Under the pieces are notes generated by a model. That model did not search any database. It saw nothing but the letters and a program-made list of their open reading frames with translations, and was not told the origin of the DNA. The position numbers and the translations under genes were made by a program. A stretch of DNA of 64,000 nucleotides, taken from contig JAMKCH010058523.1 of NCBI GenBank assembly GCA_023653785.1, forward strand, positions 1 through 64,000, read 5' to 3'. Shown one piece after another: positions 57,710-64,000 of this stretch; the first letter of the stretch is position 1; every line of letters starts with the position of its first letter. The DNA is from Ophioderma brevispina (taxonomy: Eukaryota > Echinodermata > Ophiuroidea > Amphilepidida > Ophiodermatidae).

Positions 57710-58569
57710 AACATCATTTTATTAAGAAAACAAGAAACAAATGCTATTTCATGCTATAGCTGCCCTGTACGCTTTATTTCGTAAAGAGACTGTGTAATCT
57801 TTCAAATGGCAGCTAGCATGAAATTATAAAAAACCCTAAACTTAAAACTAGAGGATCGGCCAAAAATGTGCAAATCCACCTTTTTTGGGTGCCCATCTTA
57901 AAAGTATGTGACCATACTTAATGTATTTGTACTTATTAGAAACATACTCGATTGAAACAAAATCAAGAATCTAATGCATTTAGGCACAAAAATGCCAGCG
58001 AAACATCAAAATGTTTCAGAATTCTGCACCCTTTGCGAAGCGTGAAAATTCGCACCGGGGAGAGAAATCGCTTCATTTGTGCGATCAAAAACACAAAATT
58101 AGTTTTAAGGGCACCATTAGCAAGAGAAACAACTCTCCAACACTGCTGAATAGTGTGTTTTAATTAATTTTTAAATACAACTGTACAATTTTACTTGCTA
58201 AATTTAAAAATTTAGAATTTTCTCACCCGGAACCGTGATACTCAGCTGTGACCTGTGAGACTCCGTAGGCTAGCATAGGCGTAGACTAGTCGTAGAGCCG
58301 TGACTGCCTTCACGGCTTCAGAATTTGGTGTTGAACAGTAGTGTCAATTGGATATTAAACCGTATTCTATTTATTATTATAAAATTATAATATTACTGGT
58401 AAATCAACCCCGGGAGACGGAGATACGTTGCCCGTTCCCAAAATTCAAAAATCAATGCAACCAACTGTCAGTATAGTTCGATGGTTTCCTATAACCATCT
58501 CTCACGGCCTCTACTCGACTCACGCCCATGCAGAACTCTCAGCCTTGTGAAGCTCCATCAGGGCTCCAT
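57710..58569. other. No gene recognised
   Basis: One 65-codon frame at 57952-58149 (plus) carries no motif. CpG-containing stretch at 58220-58330, without promoter elements that can be tied to a gene. Confidence 0.35.
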
Positions 58570-59139
58570 CAGGGGGGGTAGGACATGCCAACCTAACAGC
58601 AACAGCAAATTCAAAACGGCATCAACTCCCGGGTGCTAGTCTGTTTCAAAGACTTAATGGTAGGAGGGCGCTCTGACGCATATCGAACGGTTACACACAG
58701 ACTTGACTAAAGACTAGGCCTGGTCACGAATATTTAAATCTAAATGACCGTTATTGGAAATTACACTATTTTGCAGCGGGGTTAATCCACTAACCCCGAC
58801 GGATTTTGAAGTCAATATTTTTTTCTTAATTTATCATGATATTACTATAGTATTTATCAAATACCTTTTACAAGAGGTACGCGCGCGCCATCCAGAAGGG
58901 GCGGAGCTTAGCAGTAGATCGCACGATCACAATTACGCGCATCACGCTTAAAGTACGCTTATCTTGTAAAGGGTACTTTGACAAAGAGTATAAGATCTTT
59001 TGAACAAAGGTTTAAGAGATGATTTTTTAATGTCACTGGGACCGAGACTGCCATAGTAAATGCACGTAGCAGTTCCCCCAAATTACCGTTTGGAAATCCC
59101 CAATGCCCAAATCGAGCAGATCGTGTCCTACCCCCCCTG
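58570..59139. mobile_element. MITE family D, copy 3 with exact 8-bp duplication
   Basis: GGCTCCAT at 58562-58569 and 59140-59147 flanks ends CAGGGGGGGTAGGACATGCC and GTGTCCTACCCCCCCTG. CAG...CTG termini with 8-bp target duplications are the signature of hAT superfamily elements. The body is interrupted by the nested MITE at 58846-58992. Confidence 0.85.
58846..58992. mobile_element. TA-target MITE nested in family D
   Basis: 147 bp including TA on each side. The ends TATAGTATTTATCAAATACC (left) and, inverted, TATACTCTTTGTCAAAGTACC (right) pair, continuing into CTTTTACAAGA and TCTTGTAAAGG. Copies 1 and 2 of the host lack it at this point (ATTACTAAGAT and ATTAATAAGAT), which fixes the empty site. 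A TA target suggests the Tc1/mariner group; this is inference. Confidence 0.8.
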
Positions 59140-59289
59140 GGCTCCATCGCCCGGTCCTAGTAGTATCATTCCCTGTAATTGGTGGGTGACCCAACGTGTA
59201 CGTATTATTCTGCAAATACTCGCCCAACAAGATTCCGCAGGACACCCACCATGTCTTGGGAACGAGACTCGGTACCATACAAGTTACAT

Positions 59290-59693
59290 AGGAAGTAGGC
59301 TCGACCATCCGCCTCTTCGCAGATGACAGCATCCTGTATAGAGAGATCCAGGGAGCTGAAGATCAAGAGCAACTGCAGAAAGATCTTAACACCGTGTTTT
59401 CTTGGGCCGATAAATGGCAGATGAATTTCAATGCCTCTAAATGTCAACTTCTGTCCATTACTCGCAAAACCAATCCTCTAATTCACAACTATACAGTTTC
59501 GGATCAAGTTATTGATAGAACATCTAGCCACAAATACCTTGGCATTACTATTTCCAGTGATCTTACGTGGAAAGAGCATGTTGCAAAAGTAAGATCTAAA
59601 GCCTGTGGTACACTAGGAGTCATCCGGAGAAATCTTGGACCCTGCAGTAAATCCATTTTAGGTCATTGTTTCCATATATACTGCAGAAATTAG
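59290..59693 (+). pseudogene. Non-LTR retrotransposon reverse transcriptase, C-terminal fragment
   Basis: The frame reads IRLFADDSILYREIQG, containing the catalytic FADD box (about 59308-59319), then QLQKDLNTVFSWADKWQMNF, NASKCQLLSITRK, HKYLGITISSDLTWKEHVA and CGTLGVIRRNL. FADD, W-x-x-x-W-x-x-x-x-N-x-x-K and YLG-x-x-x-x-x-x-L-x-W are the ordered C-terminal RT motifs of Jockey/CR1-type LINEs. Upstream RT motifs are missing and a stop follows at about 59693, so the copy is truncated at both ends. It lies just 5' of the exon at 59837. Confidence 0.85.
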
Positions 59694-59836
59694 GTTATTC
59701 AGAGAGGTCCCTTAAGAATTGATTCATGGGCTTCTCGGAATATTAGATAATGTCATTGCTGAAGAGAGTAGCTAACCCATTATTGTTGTATCACAAATAA
59801 ACAATACACACAATATATTACTGCCTTGTTTTACAG

Positions 59837-59909
59837 GATATAGAGGAAATGGTTGTAGATGACGATGATCCCAATAAAATTGATGAAAGAATAGCTAACA
59901 AGTGTCGAG
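59837..59909 (+). CDS. ParB-like protein gene, upstream exon
   Basis: Acceptor TTGTTTTACAG and donor GTTAGT. It is 73 bases: 24 codons reading DIEEMVVDDDDPNKID and ERIANKCR, plus one base G that completes Gly with GA of the exon at 62387. It is acidic, with no domain by itself. The phase-1 junction with the next exon is exact, which is why the exon is accepted despite its size. More 5' exons and the start codon are expected upstream but were not found; 58.5-59.7 kb is filled with mobile elements. Confidence 0.6.
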
Positions 59910-60949
59910 GTTAGTATTCATAATAAAAAAGTTAAGACCAAATAAAAATAGTGTTTCACTCACCTCCTTCCTTTTTGTCCCCGCCGAACGAAGTTCGTTC
60001 GGGAGGGGACTATAAAATGGGCTCCGTCCGTATGTCTGTATGTCCGTGATAAATATGTTAACCCTGAAACATTTGATTTGGGCATATGTCTTTTTTTCTG
60101 GATGAGCTAGAGTAGCCAAACTTTTGTATATTGTAGGAGGGGATACCCCCCTACTCACTATGCAATTCATTCCCCCTACTCACTATGCAATTCATTCCCC
60201 CAGGGTCCTCTCCTGGGTCTGTCAGGGGGTAGGGGAAAAAGGTCAATATTGCACAGAAAATGTCAACATTGTGTACAATTTATCTGGATCTGATTAGATT
60301 TTAGGTGTAAAATATGCTAATTTAGTATCAAATTTGCATAATTTATGAAATTTTCCCCGCAAGGCTTGTGTACAAGCTTTCTGGAGTTCTGTAAGGCGTA
60401 TAATGATGTAACTTGGTGGAAGGAAGCGGGCTGAGGAGTTCTCGACCTGATTAGATTTTGGGCGAATTTCGGGCAAATCAAATATGTAAATGAACTAATT
60501 AATATGCAAAAAAAGGTATTAACATATGTAGTACCCATGTTTTCATTGAAAGGTTTTTTTTTAGTTCTGGTTGTTGCATGTGGGTCAGTCTTTTGGGTTG
60601 CCAGCATGTTTACATTTCTTGGAAAGTGTGAAATACGTAAAAGTCAGTGTTTCACCACCCCTTTTCATACCTCACATTAGAATGGTCCCAAAGTTAAAAT
60701 GTGGTCACATGTGTTTTTCAACAATAGTTTTTGCCAAACTGAATAAATTACAATTTTTACTTTAATTGTTTTTTTAAGTGATTTAAGGGAATGTTCAGAT
60801 TTCTTGAGTCATTTTACCAAAACATAACCATTTTCATGTACAAAGGCTGTTGAAAAAGCTTAAAAATAATACTATACATTTCTCGAGAACCTGATAGATT
60901 TTGGGTGTAAAATAATCCAACTTCTCATTTAACATTGTATGGTTTAAAG
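59910..60949. other. Intron with dispersed repeats
   Basis: The 59980-60060 segment has CGAACGAAGTTCGTTCG (a palindrome) and CCGTCCGTATGTCTGTATGT, a style of dispersed repeat also seen at 38.8, 56.4 and 63.6 kb. CTGATTAGATTTTAGG (60290), CTGATTAGATTTTGGG (60448) and CTGATAGATTTTGGG (60890) mark an internally repetitive stretch. TACTCACTATGCAATTCATT is duplicated in tandem near 60152 and 60177. Confidence 0.5.
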
Positions 60950-61471
60950 CATTTTTTTTGAAGAGCGCCACCCAAGTGTTCAAAAATTTTGATTTTTCAA
61001 CGGTTTGCATTGGGTACTTGCGAGTAAACCCTACCTGTGAATGGTTTAAGCTGAAATGTCCGAGTTCGCAAACGAGGAATTTTGTAATTAGAATAATTAT
61101 TATTGGGATCCCGATCATAATTCAACGCTTGCTGGAAACGGCCTTCCATGTGAATACCGAAATAACGCCATGTACGTGTCTACTAGGCTCATCCCTTAGT
61201 TGTTTTTATTGGTTCAGGGCAAGTCAAGTTAATAGGTTCTTTTCACCAAGGTGGCCCTATTTCATAAATGTAGCATTTCAGCTCTGTCCGTTAAGTCCAA
61301 TCTGGATCCCAATCAAATTCTTATTAACAAAATTCCGCTTGTTTATGATAAAAATCATTTTTTAGCATTCTCGCCGATCCTCGTTCGCAGTATAGATTCC
61401 TATACATCACCAACGTAACTGTGCCAAAATATCATATTTTGAAAATTGGGGTCGCTCTTCAAAAAATGTGC
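60950..61471. mobile_element. Probable MITE in the intron
   Basis: Terminal inverted repeat: TTTTTTTGAAGAGCGCCACC at the left and GGGGTCGCTCTTCAAAAAA at the right. The 135-codon plus-strand frame spanning it has no motif. A target duplication could not be defined because of the A/T runs at the ends. Confidence 0.55.
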
Positions 61472-62386
61472 AGTGCTTTCAGAGTAAGGGAGTCTATGTT
61501 CCCAGTGTAGAGGGAGTGTTGGTCAGACTTCATTAAGGGGTGGTTTGATGTAGTTCAATTTCTCACTTCTTATTGATCGGACAGTCGGGGCGGGGGACAT
61601 TTTTACGCATCCATAAATACATTTGGCCTTTTTTTAAGCTGCTTCAATGTTATTTGTATTTTTAAAGCCAGTATTTTCCCAGATTTTTAGTCATATTTCC
61701 CAGGAAGTTGTCCATGGGCCTCAAACACTTTTCTTGAATAGGTCAATATCTACCCAGACCATAGAGGAGTACTCAGCACAATCTTCTTAATCCACCTGTG
61801 ATGTTAGCATTTTTTTTTTGTCTTCTGAACACTCTTCTATCTTATTTACCTAAGAACTAAGAAACATGGTATTTTACATAATGTGTTACTCTTTGTGAGT
61901 TTCCCTAACAACAACAAAATGATCTTTAAAAAATTGATTATTCTCCATTTTCTAGAAATAAATTTGATGTGATATTGGGGTGTGCTTTGAAACATTTAGC
62001 AATTTTCTTAAATGATTTTGGGTGTGTAAGTTTACCCCGGATTTGCAACAACCATGACCTCTATATAACCTTTTAAAATGTTTCTTTTTTTTTCAAATAT
62101 AATTTACGATCTGTGTGAAAAATAGTTGTGTGAGTTGTGCAGAAATTTTTTTGAGAAAAAACAAACAGGGGGGAAATAATTTAGAAAATACTGCAAAATG
62201 CGCATTAATTGCATTGTTTATGATTAAGAAAAATACCACAGTCTAGCATTTTTTATTTCCATAATTAAAACATTTAAAAAAAGTGTTAGCTTGCATAAAA
62301 GCAAAACCTACATAATGCAAATGAGGTTATTATGTTTAAAGTAAAGTATTTGTTTTTACTAATCTGTGTTACATATGATTTTATAG
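61472..62386. other. Remainder of intron, nothing recognised
   Basis: AT-rich sequence with no frame or repeat of note, ending in the acceptor tract GATTTTATAG that precedes the next exon. Confidence 0.5.
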
Positions 62387-62646
62387 GAGAATTTTTAGTG
62401 GAATTTAACAAGTTACAGCAACCACCACCCAAGTACAGAATGCGAGAAATTGATGAAGCTTTTGTCGCCAGATTGCAGTTGGATATTACTCAAGCAGGCA
62501 ACATAGGTGTAACTATCCTGCCTGCCCTGATTGTGGAGGGACAAACCTTTACTCCACAAGATCCATCAACTTGCCAGTATTACACACTTGGAGGTAATCA
62601 TTTACGCGAAGCCCAGCAGAAGGTGGATGCAACTCTAAAAGTTCGG
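62387..62646 (+). CDS. ParB/sulfiredoxin-like domain protein, main exon
   Basis: 260 bases from acceptor (GATTTTATAG) to donor (GTATGT). The Gly codon shared with 59909 is followed by EFLVEFNKLQ, PPPKYRMREIDEAFVARLQL, DITQAGNIGVTILPALIVEG, STCQYYTLGGNHLREAQQKV and DATLKVR. G-G-N-H-x-R-x-A preceded by a short strand matches box II of the ParB/Srx superfamily (GxHRxxA), and the Ile/Pro-rich I-G-V-T-I-L-P-A-L-I segment fits the preceding strand that positions the nucleotide. Members bind CTP or act as nucleases or sulfiredoxins; which of these applies here is unknown. Introns and phase rule out bacterial contamination. The first 18 codons of the longer open frame (62332-62386) are intron sequence, not a signal peptide. 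Confidence 0.8.
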
Positions 62647-63950
62647 GTATGTAATGAAATGTTAGCAGTAGGTAATTCATATTGGTTGGAGTAGATCTTT
62701 GGTTAAGAAAAGAACAATATTAAAATATCTTCCATTGGAGTGTGAAAATGACATTTCTGTTTTATGAACATGATAACCTACTTCAATCAAAATGAAATAA
62801 TATTGATCAAAGCTAGTCAGGTCAGGTTTCCTTTCAGGGCCTGCTACTGGTATCCTGGTAACCAGTACTACCTGTCCCAGGGCCGAGTTGACGGCGGCTA
62901 AACAGTCACCCCCCATCAATTTTCTAAGGAAATCTGATGAGGAAGGTAGCTGGTTTCCCTGGTAGAATGAAAAAGATCTACCTACAAGGGCGTCAGCTCA
63001 GGAGAGCTAGAGCATCTAGCGCATCTGACCCCTAGAGCATCCAGCACATGCTGCCTTGTATGGTGGGCACTGTTGCCCAAAGGCTAGGCCCACCGCTGAA
63101 AACAGTGGATTGGCGTCAGGAAGGGCATCCGCTGCCATCCGGTCAATTATTTTTTTGCTCCAAAATGTTGAATTTCTTGACTAACAGATTCCAAACTAGG
63201 GGTATATACATGCATAAATGACCCCTAGAGCATTCAGAAATGTAAATTTTGTCCATCAAAACATTAAAGTGGGAGTGTACGGCACATTGACACCTGTCTT
63301 CATTTGCTCTTTGTACTAAAACAAGACAATGACACAGTGTGAAGAATTCAGTAATTGGGGACAAACCAATGCAATCTTCCAAGGGGAGCAAAATTCCAAA
63401 GTCATCCCAGTGACCTCCTCTAATATGTGGTAAATGTGACCAATGTGTACAAAAATTAGCCAAAGTTACAATGATCTAGCCCAAATTTGGTCCAAAGATG
63501 ATCACAATCGCTCCAAAGTGATAAAATTGCTTTTTCCCCCTTTTTAGGTCGTCCGATGCAATCGAAAAGACCGTATGTCGGCATGATTTGTGTGTCTGTC
63601 TGTGTGTCCATCTGTCAAACATTTAGTATACACCTTTTGGTTGGCACTTTCTCACCTTACTGTAACTTTTTAGTGCAGTGATGGATCAAGTTCATACTTG
63701 TTATACTTATACATTGAGATAAGGGGTCTTATGTTGGGTAACAGAAGGTCATTCTGGGGTCATTTAGTGCCATTATATTGCTCTCTTATTCTTTGACCAC
63801 ATAATCGGATGATCGACCTATTTGGGACCACTAACCGCTTTAGAATTTGTTTTATTCAAGAAGTAGGGCATATAGGCTATTGTCTAAAATTTTAACTACT
63901 TAATTCTTCGTGGTAGACAGGATGAATATTTATTATTTTTTTCTCTTTAG
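62647..63950. other. Intron with dispersed repeats
   Basis: 62815-63140 is a repeat ending in GCGTCAGGAAGGGCATCCGC, a phrase I associate with widely dispersed retroposons. It contains a tandem CCTAGAGCAT/CATCTAGCG motif, and GACCCCTAGAGCAT recurs at 63219. 63575-63790 holds TATGTCGGCATGATTTGTGT and GTGTGTCCATCTGTC repeats. No exon seen. Confidence 0.5.
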
Positions 63951-64000
63951 ATATGTGTATATGAAAACCTGTCTGTGATGGAGGCAACACGAGTTGGGTT
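63951..64000 (+). CDS. ParB-like protein gene, next exon (cut by window edge)
   Basis: Acceptor TTTTTTCTCTTTAG at 63937-63950. The 50 bases read ICVYENLSVMEATRVG in phase 0, exactly the phase left by the donor at 62646. Y-x-N-L-S-x-x-E-A-x-x-x-G is a plausible continuation: in ParB-like proteins the segment after box II begins with a strand and then a helix holding E-A. The exon continues beyond the window, so the C-terminal part and any partner domain are not visible. Confidence 0.7.
   Translation, partial: MCVYENLSVMEATRVG

Noticed and set aside
62332..62386. Hydrophobic N-terminus resembling a signal peptide before the ParB-like domain
   Set aside because: This stretch is the pyrimidine-rich end of the intron; the acceptor at 62385-62386 and the phase match to 59909 place the exon start after it.

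Overview
This is eukaryotic, intron-bearing, AT-rich and very repeat-dense DNA, most likely from a marine invertebrate. A deuterostome, plausibly an echinoderm, is my best guess: TAGGCCTA-type words recur (12.3-12.7 kb, 47.4-47.6 kb), tRNA-derived SINE tails look like those I recall from deuterostome invertebrates, and there is a DIRS-type tyrosine-recombinase retroelement. No bacterial-style operon, rRNA or CRISPR array was seen. The sequence carries many small indels in homopolymers and within repeats, so some frameshifts may be assembly errors rather than biology.

Layout. 0-1.4 kb: a foldback repeat and homopolymer-rich repeat DNA. 1.37-3.37 kb: a 2-kb GATGGATTAAACGA minisatellite. 6.8-11 kb: copies of a dispersed family (here 'G') and a roughly 350-bp tandem repeat. 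16.25-16.70 kb: a foldback element with a 10-bp target-site duplication (TSD). 17.34-17.58 kb: poly(A) and poly(G). 19.5-26.1 kb: tRNA-like SINE pieces and a repeat family ('E') with a microsatellite expanded inside one copy. 28.3-30.4 kb: a decayed minus-strand DIRS-like element (RNase H followed by tyrosine recombinase). 33.1-35.1 kb: a family G copy split by a 1.18-kb compound insertion of tRNA-Thr-like SINE units in inverted order, flanked by a 12-bp TSD. 39-59 kb: a dense set of MITEs. Families A, B and C have AAAGGT ends and TTAA target sites; family D has CAG...CTG ends and 8-bp TSDs, and one D copy holds a nested TA-target MITE. There are also two foldback elements with TSDs.

Genes. 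Two multi-exon genes can be supported in part. On the minus strand, exons at 53139-53353, 51531-51590, 45157-45411, 43887-44023 and 42660-42983 look like pieces of one nuclear protein with a PKKKRK localisation signal and an unidentified C-terminal domain; only the last three join with proven phase. On the plus strand, exons at 59837-59909, 62387-62646 and 63951-64000+ join perfectly in phase and encode a ParB/sulfiredoxin-like domain with a GGNHLREA box. This is a bacterial-type fold in an intron-containing animal-type gene, and it runs off the right edge. The two genes are transcribed away from each other. Non-LTR reverse transcriptase (59.3-59.7 kb) and Crypton-like (46.45-46.64 kb) fragments lie near them. 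Everything else is intergenic or intronic repeat DNA in which I see no gene.
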